Shown here: positions 15,180-21,607 of the stretch, piece by piece | Position numbering within the stretch: position 1 is the stretch's first letter | Layout: every line of letters begins with the position of its first letter | From: Candidatus Paenalcaligenes intestinipullorum | GTDB lineage: Bacteria > Pseudomonadota > Gammaproteobacteria > Burkholderiales > Burkholderiaceae_B | Direction of reading: 5' to 3' | Assembly: GCA_019120675.1 (NCBI GenBank) | Contig: DWUQ01000158.1 | Coordinates: 1 to 21,607 of the forward strand | Length of the DNA stretch: 21,607 nt | Made by a program: the position numbers and the translations under genes | Notes under the pieces: generated by a model | Seen by the model: only the letters and a program-made list of their open reading frames with translations | The model's database searches: none | Told to the model about the DNA's origin: nothing

Positions 15180-16475
15180 TTAGGAGAGGTCGGAATTAGG
15201 AATGGCGCGCCAACCGATATCGTTGCGGAACTGTTTGCCCTCGAGTTGAATTTTTGTGGCAGTAGCGTAGGCTTTTTCTTGGGCACGGCGAATGGAGTCC
15301 CCTAAAGCGGTCACACACAACACTCGTCCACCGGAGCTCACCAATACCCCATCTTCGCGCAGGGCGGTGCCCGCATGAAAGGTTACACAGTGTTCGGTAT
15401 CCTCAGGGATGGCCGTGATGCTATCGCCCGTACGGGGGGCTTCAGGGTAGCCAGCCGCTGCAATCACCACACCTAGGGCCGTACGACGATCCCAGTCGAT
15501 GCTGGCCTGATCAATTTTGCCTTGAATGGCCAGCTCGAGGGTTTCGGTGAAATCGTTTTTAATGCGCATCAGCAACGGCTGAGCCTCTGGGTCACCGAGT
15601 CGGCAGTTGTACTCCAGTACTTTCAAACTACGGGTAGCGTCTGGGCCATCGCCAATCATGAGGCCAGCGTATAGGAAACCGCTATAAGGAATACCTTCAC
15701 GAGCCATACCGTTCATAGTGGGTAGAATGACCTCACGCATAATGCGATTGTGCAGCGTAGGGCTGACGATTGGGGCAGGAGAGTAAGCACCCATGCCGCC
15801 AGTATTCGGGCCTTGGTCGCCATCTTTAAGGCGTTTGTGGTCTTGGCTTGTCGCCAAAGGCAAGACATTTTGCCCGTCGCACATCACAATAAAGCTGGCT
15901 TCTTCGCCGGTTAGAAATTCCTCGATCACCACTTGAGCGCCTGCGTCACCAAAGCTGCCAGCGCCTAACATATCGTCGATGGCGGCCAATGCTTCCGCTT
16001 CGGTCATCGCCACAATCACTCCCTTGCCGGCGGCTAAGCCATCGGCTTTGACCACAATGGGAGCACCCTGTTCGTGGATGTAGGCTTTGGCCGATTCCGC
16101 GTCGGTAAAGGTGGCGTACGCAGCGGTAGGGATTTGATGACGCACCATAAAGCCTTTGGCGTAGTCTTTGGAGCTTTCGAGCTGTGCCGCAGCTTTAGTC
16201 GCCCCAAAAATTTTAAGCCCAGCAGAACGAAAGGCGTCTACGACGCCTGCCGCTAAGGGGGCTTCAGGGCCGACTACGGCAAAGTGAATGTTTTCAGTTT
16301 GTGCAAACTGCACCAGCTCTTGTACGTCGGTGATGGGGATGTTTTGCATCCGCTCACCGGTAGCGGTACCACCATTGCCTGGAGCCACAAAAACTTTGCT
16401 GACGCGTTGAGACTGGGCCAAACGCCATGCTAAAGCGTGTTCACGGCCACCGCCGCCGATGACGAGTAATTTCAT
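15180..16475 (-). CDS. purD: Phosphoribosylamine-glycine ligase
   Basis: Second step of purine synthesis: joins glycine to 5-phosphoribosylamine with ATP, forming GAR. The 431-residue protein has the N-terminal KLLVIGGGGREHALAW motif, the ATP-grasp core IVVKADGLAAGKGV, the LEYNCRLGDPEAQPL metal/ATP site and the C-terminal domain around SSGGRVLCVTALG. It lies 36 bases after yebC and 17 before hemF. I do not see a purine riboswitch or a PurR-like box in the short gap upstream. Confidence 0.98.
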   Translation of the reverse strand: MKLLVIGGGGREHALAWRLAQSQRVSKVFVAPGNGGTATGERMQNIPITDVQELVQFAQTENIHFAVVGPEAPLAAGVVDAFRSAGLKIFGATKAAAQLESSKDYAKGFMVRHQIPTAAYATFTDAESAKAYIHEQGAPIVVKADGLAAGKGVIVAMTEAEALAAIDDMLGAGSFGDAGAQVVIEEFLTGEEASFIVMCDGQNVLPLATSQDHKRLKDGDQGPNTGGMGAYSPAPIVSPTLHNRIMREVILPTMNGMAREGIPYSGFLYAGLMIGDGPDATRSLKVLEYNCRLGDPEAQPLLMRIKNDFTETLELAIQGKIDQASIDWDRRTALGVVIAAAGYPEAPRTGDSITAIPEDTEHCVTFHAGTALREDGVLVSSGGRVLCVTALGDSIRRAQEKAYATATKIQLEGKQFRNDIGWRAIPNSDLS

Positions 16476-16511
16476 AAGACTCTATACTGAAAGAAGCGAA
16501 AACAACGTTAA

Positions 16512-17243
16512 TTAATAAGTTTCATCCATGACGGCGGTCGTAAAGACTTCCTGCACGTCATCAAGCCCTTCAAGCGCATCCAGCATTTTTTGCATGGTTT
16601 CAGCCTCTTGACCTTCGAGCTCGGTTTCATTAAGGGCTTTCATGACCACACCGCTGACTTCGGGCTCTAGATTAGCCTGGTCGAGGGCTTGTTTGACTTG
16701 GGCGTAAGCGCTGGGCTCACATACGACCTCGATAAGGCCTTCCTCGTCGGTCAGGATATCCTCTGCGCCCGCTTCCAAAGCGGCTTCCATAATGCGGTCT
16801 TCGTCGGAGCCGGGAGCAAATAAAAACTGACCGCAGTGTTGGAATTGAAAGACCACGGAGCCGTCTACGCCCAAATTGCCTCCATGCTTGGAAAAAGCGT
16901 GGCGCACATCGGAAACGGTGCGTTGGCGATTGTCGGTCATGCAGTCAACAATAACCGCTGCGCCTCCTACGCCGTAGCCTTCAAAGCGCACTTCCTCAAA
17001 GCTGTCGCCGTCTGCACCGCCCGCGCCACGTTGAATCGCACGATTCACGTTGTCTTTGGGCATATTGGCGGCCGCGGCCTTTTCGCAAGCCAAGCGTAAA
17101 CGTGGGTTGGCTTCGGGGTCAGGGCCGGCCTCACGTGCCGCAACAGTAATTTCACGAATGATTTTTGTCCACAGCTTGCCGCGTTTGGCGTCTTGACGCC
17201 CTTTGCGGTGCTGAATATTTGCCCATTTACTATGACCAGCCAT
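16512..17243 (-). CDS. yebC: YebC/TACO1-family translation or transcription factor
   Basis: The 243-residue protein is a canonical YebC: MAGHSKWANIQHRKGRQDAKRGKLW at the start, NMPKDNVNRAIQRG in domain 1, YEGYGVGG-like FEGYGVGGAAVIVD, and the acidic C-terminal domain (LDALEGLDDVQEVFTTA). The family was long annotated as a DNA-binding regulator; more recent work on the family, with TACO1 as the mitochondrial member, supports a role in relieving ribosome stalling at proline-rich stretches. It heads the eight-gene minus-strand run. A GG-rich stretch (AAAAGG) precedes the ATG closely. The 219-base gap upstream holds several hairpins. Confidence 0.96.
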   Translation of the reverse strand: MAGHSKWANIQHRKGRQDAKRGKLWTKIIREITVAAREAGPDPEANPRLRLACEKAAAANMPKDNVNRAIQRGAGGADGDSFEEVRFEGYGVGGAAVIVDCMTDNRQRTVSDVRHAFSKHGGNLGVDGSVVFQFQHCGQFLFAPGSDEDRIMEAALEAGAEDILTDEEGLIEVVCEPSAYAQVKQALDQANLEPEVSGVVMKALNETELEGQEAETMQKMLDALEGLDDVQEVFTTAVMDETY

Positions 17244-17293
17244 AACCTTTTACCAAGAAAAAATGGTTGTACTACGTAGAGGTAGAATAGAAG

Positions 17294-17432
17294 CGCTTCG
17301 CACAAAACGAAGCGGATAAGTGCTAAGTTAACACTGCTTTAAAGAGCGGTTGGCTTCTTGGGTATCAACCAGGAGCCCGCCCAGAGATGGGTATTTTAAC
17401 AGGAATGTGCCCGAAGCTTTTCAAGCGTCGGG
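17294..17432. other. Hairpin-rich gap between fbp and yebC
   Basis: The 219-base gap 17244-17462 holds four inverted repeats in 139 bases: CGCTTCG/CGAAGCG (17294-17300 with 17308-17314, perfect); GGTTG/CAACC (17348-17352 with 17366-17370); CCCA/TGGG around a GAGA loop on the plus strand (17380-17391); and GCCCGA-a-GCTT/AAGC-g-TCGGGC (17409-17433, one 1x1 mismatch, loop TTC). None is followed by a T run on either strand, so they do not look like terminators. They could belong to a yebC leader or to a small RNA. I do not recognise a known RNA family, and no open frame with a ribosome site is evident. Confidence 0.4.
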
Positions 17433-17462
17433 CGACGACGACAGTATAGCGTCATAAAGCAA

Positions 17463-18470
17463 CTACGCTTCGCTATGATAGCGTTGTAAGCGTTGGACTT
17501 CCTCCTCGGAGCCTAAGATCACGCCCACACGTTGATGGAGCTTCGTAGGCTGTAGCTCCATAATGCGCTGTGTGCCATCAATAGCCGCTCCACCCGCTTG
17601 TTCGATTAAAAAGCTCATGGGATTGGCTTCGTACATCAAGCGCAGCTTGCCTTCTTGGACAGACTCACGCTGATCCGTTGGGTATAAAAATACTCCGCCA
17701 CGTGTCAGTAAGCGATGCACGTCCGCGACCATCGAGGCAATCCAGCGCATATTGTAGTTTTTCGCTAGCGGCCCTTCCGTGCCCGCTAAACACTCATCAA
17801 TATAACGACGTACTGGCGCATGCCAATGGCGGTAATTCGACATATTGATGGCAAATTCGCTGGTTTGTTTGGGAATGCGGATGTCTTCGTTGGTTAACAC
17901 CCAAGAGCCTAGTTCACTGTCCAGAGTGAAACCCACCACACCATTGCCTACGGTTAAAATTAACATGGTTTGCGGGCCATAGATCGCGTAGCCCGCTGCC
18001 ACTTGACGCACACCAGGCTGCAAGAAATCGCGCTCTTGGATATCGCGCTCTTCGGCCGATTCAGGCACATTTAAGACGGAAAATATAGTACCAATCGACA
18101 CATTCACGTCAATATTTGAAGAGCCATCCAAAGGATCGAATAAAAGTAAATTGCGCCCTTTGGGGTAATGGGAAGGAATCCGATGAACGGTATCCATTTC
18201 CTCAGACGCCATAGCGGCTAAGCTGCCGCCCCACTCGTTGGCTTGGAGCAAAATCTCATTGGACATGACGTCCAGCTTCTTTTGGACTTCGCCTTGAATG
18301 TTTTCAGAGCCTAAACTACCTAACACACCGCCTAATGCGCCTTTACTAACATGGTGGCCGATGACTTTACAGGCGCGTGCCACCGTCTCAATAAGTAAAC
18401 GCACCTCGGCAGAAACCGAGCCTTGTTGGCGTTGTTGTTCAACTAAATAATGCGTAAGGTTTTTTTTCAA
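17463..18470 (-). CDS. fbp: Fructose-1,6-bisphosphatase class I
   Basis: Gluconeogenic hydrolysis of fructose 1,6-bisphosphate to fructose 6-phosphate in the cytoplasm. From the TTG start it is 335 residues, the standard length. The metal site is complete: ASEEMD (89-91 SEE) and FDPLDGSSNIDVN (111-123). The ALGGVLGSLGSENIQGEVQKKLDV block and the substrate-site segment KNYNMRWIASMVADVHRLLTRGG are typical. The longest frame begins at an ATG inside pepN (18530), but GGAG at 18477-18480 sits six bases before the in-frame TTG at 18470, and the resulting start KKNLTHYLVEQQRQQGSV matches how betaproteobacterial homologues begin. The gene lies 22 bases after pepN and is probably co-transcribed. A run of eight A follows the start codon. 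Confidence 0.96.
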   Translation of the reverse strand: MKKNLTHYLVEQQRQQGSVSAEVRLLIETVARACKVIGHHVSKGALGGVLGSLGSENIQGEVQKKLDVMSNEILLQANEWGGSLAAMASEEMDTVHRIPSHYPKGRNLLLFDPLDGSSNIDVNVSIGTIFSVLNVPESAEERDIQERDFLQPGVRQVAAGYAIYGPQTMLILTVGNGVVGFTLDSELGSWVLTNEDIRIPKQTSEFAINMSNYRHWHAPVRRYIDECLAGTEGPLAKNYNMRWIASMVADVHRLLTRGGVFLYPTDQRESVQEGKLRLMYEANPMSFLIEQAGGAAIDGTQRIMELQPTKLHQRVGVILGSEEEVQRLQRYHSEA

Positions 18471-18476
18471 AATGCG

Positions 18477-18480
18477 CTCC
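18477..18480 (-). promoter_or_regulatory. Shine-Dalgarno GGAG that sets the fbp TTG start
   Basis: CGGAGCG on the minus strand places GGAG six bases before TTG at 18470. The alternative ATG at 18530 lies inside pepN and adds 20 basic residues not expected in class I enzymes. Confidence 0.75.
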
Positions 18481-18492
18481 GAATGACGTGCT

Positions 18493-21177
18493 TTAGGAGT
18501 TGAGTGCTTTAGTAATAATTTCGATAACATTCACCGACCGTGCTTGCTGTTGCACAGTTGATAAACACTGCTGCAATTGTTGACGATGGGGCTCAGCATA
18601 CTGAGCCCAATTATCATAGGTACGTGCTAAGCGTGCGGCAATTTCTGGGTTGTGCTGATCCAAAGCAAGGACTTGCTCCGCCCAAAAATCATAGCCTTCA
18701 GAGCTATGCGCTGCGACAGGGTTGCCGGCACAAAAACGGAAAATCAAAGCCCGTGCCCGGTTAGGGTTTAATAAATTAAAGGCTGGATGCAGCATCAAAG
18801 CCCGCACGGATTGTACCGTAGTTGTGGGAGCCGTAGCTTGTAGAGCGAACCAATGATCGATCACTAAGGGGTTATGTTGCCAAATTTCATAAAAATGACT
18901 GCGTAACTGCCCGGTGAGGTGCTCAGGGTAATGCGTGACTAAGGCTTGCAGTGCCCCCAAGCTTTCGGTCATGTTTTGAGCCGCATGATATTGTTGCTCG
19001 GCTAAAGTAAACGCTTCCGTGCGTTGTGTCGCACATAAATAGTTCAAGGCTAAATTTTGTAAAGCACGTTGACCGGCGGATACGGCATCAGGATTAAACG
19101 ATGCTGAGGGCTGGTAGAGTGCTTGATAGCAGTGCTGCCAAGTGGCTTGAAGCTGTTGACCTAAATGCGTTTCTAGTTTCTTGCGAACTTGGAATAGGTG
19201 TAGAGGTTCGATAGGCGAACGTAGGGTGTAAAGCTCCCGCACGGGCGGTAAACGCAACGCCCGTGACTTAAATAAAGCGGAGGCTGAAGGGTCCATTAGC
19301 ACGCTTTGCCAAGCGGTTTCGAGCGCTTGAACCGCTGGTAACGAGGCTAAGTCGGGTTCGGCGCTTTGCATTAGCTCTGCAATGGCAAGACGCGCAAGGC
19401 ACTGCATGGCTTCCCAGCGATTAAACGCATTGGTGTCGTGTTGCGCTAAGAGTAATAACGTGGATGGCTCATATTGAAGGGTTAACTTTACCGGTGCCGA
19501 AAAGTCCCGCAGAGCCGAGAGCACGGGCTCAGAAGGCACCTGCTCAAACACCCAGCTTTGTTGGGGTTCAGTAAACAGCAGTAAAAACTCATGCTGAGAG
19601 CGATCACCTAGCTGGACCGTTAAGGCTTGCCCGGTCTGATCCAGTAACGCCATCTTGAAGGGAATGAGTAAAGCAGGCTTGGGCTGATCCTTGGGCTCAA
19701 TACCAACGGGAGGATTGTCCTGTGAAAGCGTCAAGGTATAGCGTTGGGTAACGCGATCATAGGTCGTCTGTACGTGTACGGTAGGGGTGCCCGCTTGTTG
19801 GTACCAATAGGCAAACTGAGCCAGAGACTGGTCAGGGTTATGGGTTTGATAGTGTTCATCTAGTACTTGCAAAAAATCATCGCACGTAATCGCTTGACCA
19901 TCAAAGCGCTTAAAGTAATCTGCAAGGGCGGCTTGGAAAAGGTCTTCCCCGAGCAAGCTGTGTAGCATGCGGATCACTTCGGCGCCTTTTTCGTAAATCG
20001 TAGCTGTGTAAAAGTTACTGATTTCCTCATAGCTTTCTGGTCGTATCGGATGCGCCATGGGACCAGCGTCTTCGGGGAACTGAGCTAAGCGTAAGGTGCT
20101 GACATCATCCATACGTTTAACCGCTCGTGCGCTGTCAGCAATGTCGGCATTAAGGCCTTGCGCCATACTGTCCGCAGAAAACTCTTGCTCCCTAAAGACC
20201 GTTAAGCCTTCTTTTAAAGACAGTTGAAACCAGTCGCGGCAGGTCACGCGATTACCCGACCAGTTGTGAAAATACTCATGACCAATAACGGCTTCAATAT
20301 CACGATAGCTTTGATCGGTCGTGCTTTTGGGCTGGGCCAGCACATAGGCGGAGTTAAAGACATTCAGGCCTTTGTTTTCCATAGCACCCATATTGAAATC
20401 ACGTGCCGCCACAATCATATAGCGATCTAAGTCCAGCTCTAGATTGAAGCGTTGCTCATCCCAACGTAACGCTTTAATTAAACTTTCCATCGCCCATTGC
20501 GTTTTGTCATAATCGCCTCGGTCGCTATACACCTGCAACAATACGTCGCGCCCCGATTGTGTTTGGAGGATGGTCTCTCGGCAATCAAAATCCCCTGCAA
20601 CGATGGCAAACAAATACGCTGGTTTAGGGAAGGGGTCTTCCCAAACGGCGGCATGACGCTGATCAGGCAAACTTTCGGTATGAATTAAATTGCCATTGGA
20701 TAGCAATAAAGGATAAGCCGTTTGATCTGCTTCCAACCTAACGGTATAAGTTGTGAGTACATCGGGTCGGTCGGCAAACCAAGTGATGCGTCGAAAGCCT
20801 TCCGGTTCGCATTGGGTAAATAAATGCGGACCCGACACATACAGGCCCATTAAACTGGTGTTGGCTTGTGGATGGCAGTGATTGCGGATTTCAATGTCGT
20901 TGTGTCGCTCCGTTAGCGGCAAACGTAACTCGGCTTCGGTTAACTCGTATTGGCTCGGCTCCCAAGTCTGACCATTAACGCTGACACTTAATAACTCAAG
21001 CTCTTCGCCTTGCAAGACTAACGGCTCAGCCTGCTCGGTCAAGCGGCTGACACTAAAGCGGCTCTGTACCGTGGTACGTAGCGGATCCAGTTGTAGTGAT
21101 AAATGGAGTTGGTTAATACGATAAGGGTAGGGCTGCCAATCTAAACGATAGGTGGTGACGGTAGGCGAGGCGGTCAT
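18493..21177 (-). CDS. pepN: Aminopeptidase N (M1 family)
   Basis: Zinc-dependent cytoplasmic aminopeptidase that trims peptides from their N-terminus. The 894-residue length is normal. The exopeptidase motif GAMEN is at 264-268. The zinc site is HEYFH (His300, Glu301, His304), with the third ligand Glu323 in LKEGLTVFRE, exactly spaced (HExxH-x18-E). YEKGAEVIRML and the all-helical C-terminal domain follow. The ATG at 21177 has no clear Shine-Dalgarno. It is followed by fbp 22 bases downstream and diverges from a lipoprotein gene across a 144-base gap. Confidence 0.98.
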   Translation of the reverse strand: MTASPTVTTYRLDWQPYPYRINQLHLSLQLDPLRTTVQSRFSVSRLTEQAEPLVLQGEELELLSVSVNGQTWEPSQYELTEAELRLPLTERHNDIEIRNHCHPQANTSLMGLYVSGPHLFTQCEPEGFRRITWFADRPDVLTTYTVRLEADQTAYPLLLSNGNLIHTESLPDQRHAAVWEDPFPKPAYLFAIVAGDFDCRETILQTQSGRDVLLQVYSDRGDYDKTQWAMESLIKALRWDEQRFNLELDLDRYMIVAARDFNMGAMENKGLNVFNSAYVLAQPKSTTDQSYRDIEAVIGHEYFHNWSGNRVTCRDWFQLSLKEGLTVFREQEFSADSMAQGLNADIADSARAVKRMDDVSTLRLAQFPEDAGPMAHPIRPESYEEISNFYTATIYEKGAEVIRMLHSLLGEDLFQAALADYFKRFDGQAITCDDFLQVLDEHYQTHNPDQSLAQFAYWYQQAGTPTVHVQTTYDRVTQRYTLTLSQDNPPVGIEPKDQPKPALLIPFKMALLDQTGQALTVQLGDRSQHEFLLLFTEPQQSWVFEQVPSEPVLSALRDFSAPVKLTLQYEPSTLLLLAQHDTNAFNRWEAMQCLARLAIAELMQSAEPDLASLPAVQALETAWQSVLMDPSASALFKSRALRLPPVRELYTLRSPIEPLHLFQVRKKLETHLGQQLQATWQHCYQALYQPSASFNPDAVSAGQRALQNLALNYLCATQRTEAFTLAEQQYHAAQNMTESLGALQALVTHYPEHLTGQLRSHFYEIWQHNPLVIDHWFALQATAPTTTVQSVRALMLHPAFNLLNPNRARALIFRFCAGNPVAAHSSEGYDFWAEQVLALDQHNPEIAARLARTYDNWAQYAEPHRQQLQQCLSTVQQQARSVNVIEIITKALNS

Positions 21178-21213
21178 AAGTGCTTTTGAAAATGAATGCA
21201 GGCAAGTGGAACA

Positions 21214-21242
21214 ATTATTACACTAGTTTGTCGTACTTTTAA
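21214..21242 (-). promoter_or_regulatory. Candidate sigma-70 promoter for pepN-fbp
   Basis: On the minus strand, TTAAAA (21237-21242, four of six to TTGACA) and AATAAT (21214-21219, five of six to TATAAT, preceded by TG-n) are 17 bases apart. RNA would start about 30 bases before the pepN ATG. Confidence 0.5.
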
Positions 21243-21321
21243 GCATGGAGCAAATTAATGCGGCAACTCGGTGTATGATGAAATTTAAGGCTGTGTTCTA
21301 AGGCTACGTATCGAGGCTATT

Positions 21322-21607
21322 ATGAAGCAAACTCTTTTTTCTCGTAGTTCACTGTGCCGCATGCTGAGCTTACTGAGCGTAGTGATGCTGCTTAGCGGCT
21401 GTGCCAACAGCTGGTCTGCCAAAGTCACCAGTTTTGAACAATGGCCTTATGCCACTCAGGGTCAGTCTTATACGATAGAGCCCAGGGGCTCCCAAGACAA
21501 CAACCTAGAATTTGCCACAATAGCGGATACAGTACGCGCGGCGATTGGTGGGCCAACCGGATTGGTTGAAGCCACTCAGCCTGATCAAGCGCGCTTTGTT
21601 GTGCAGC
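21322..21607 (+). CDS. Lipoprotein, DUF4136-like, cut by the window edge
   Basis: An ATG preceded by GAGG five bases upstream opens a frame with no stop before the window ends (95 codons visible). Residues 1-27 form a lipoprotein signal: a basic start, a hydrophobic stretch, and the lipobox LSGC, with Cys27 the lipidated residue. The mature part begins ANSWSAKVTSFEQWPY, and the pattern VTSFEQWP, then a YTIEP-like strand, then LEFATIADTVRAAI resembles DUF4136 outer-membrane lipoproteins of unknown function. The residue after Cys27 is not aspartate, so outer-membrane sorting is expected. A TATGAT at 21274-21279 could be its -10 box, but no good -35 is present. The 3' end is outside the window. 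Confidence 0.75.
   Translation, partial: MKQTLFSRSSLCRMLSLLSVVMLLSGCANSWSAKVTSFEQWPYATQGQSYTIEPRGSQDNNLEFATIADTVRAAIGGPTGLVEATQPDQARFVVQ

Noticed and set aside
17244..17462. 6S RNA or 4.5S RNA in the fbp-yebC gap
   Set aside because: I could not find the signal recognition particle RNA core or a long closing stem with a central bubble as in 6S RNA; only short local hairpins are seen.
1..21607. Mobile element, prophage, defence island or CRISPR array
   Set aside because: No transposase, integrase, direct-repeat array or defence-type domain is visible; nearly every gene is a recognisable core gene.

Overview
This is a dense stretch of chromosome from a Gram-negative betaproteobacterium. The run yebC-purD-hemF-nadD-rsfS-rlmH and the pepN-fbp pair are typical of Burkholderiales. 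The moderate base composition (roughly half G+C by eye) and protein style fit Alcaligenaceae of the Paenalcaligenes/Advenella kind, but the genus cannot be fixed from this window. I see no rRNA, tRNA, CRISPR, insertion sequence, integrase or phage gene, so it reads as core genome rather than an island.

Left part (1-5710): a minus-strand Bcr/CflA-type drug exporter diverges from cfa (cyclopropane fatty acid synthase). A strong terminator follows cfa, then a secreted glycine-betaine-type binding protein that seems to lack its second lobe. This converges on a large ArnT-like membrane glycosyltransferase. Upstream of the glycosyltransferase, on the same strand, is rpmE2 (type B ribosomal protein L31) with its own terminator.

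Middle part (5895-10567): radC (minus) diverges from the slpA-ispH operon (plus), which pairs a peptidyl-prolyl isomerase with the last enzyme of the MEP isoprenoid pathway. An NADP-type beta-hydroxyacid dehydrogenase and a YdgA-like DUF945 protein follow on the same strand.

Right part (10658-18470): a long minus-strand run reads yebC, purD, hemF, nadD, rsfS, rlmH, pyk, maf, with gaps of 5-36 bases and one 19-base overlap. It joins a translation factor, purine synthesis, heme synthesis, NAD synthesis, ribosome silencing, 23S rRNA methylation, glycolysis and nucleotide-pool surveillance. Pyruvate kinase sits between rlmH and maf, which I do not expect in this neighbourhood. Upstream lies a hairpin-rich 219-base gap, then pepN-fbp. 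A lipoprotein gene (DUF4136-like) diverges from pepN and runs off the right edge.

Several starts were moved from the longest open frame because a good Shine-Dalgarno sequence selects an internal TTG or GTG (cfa, fbp, pyk). I found no convincing undescribed multi-gene system. The best leads are the shortened binding protein, the structured yebC-fbp gap and the placement of pyk.
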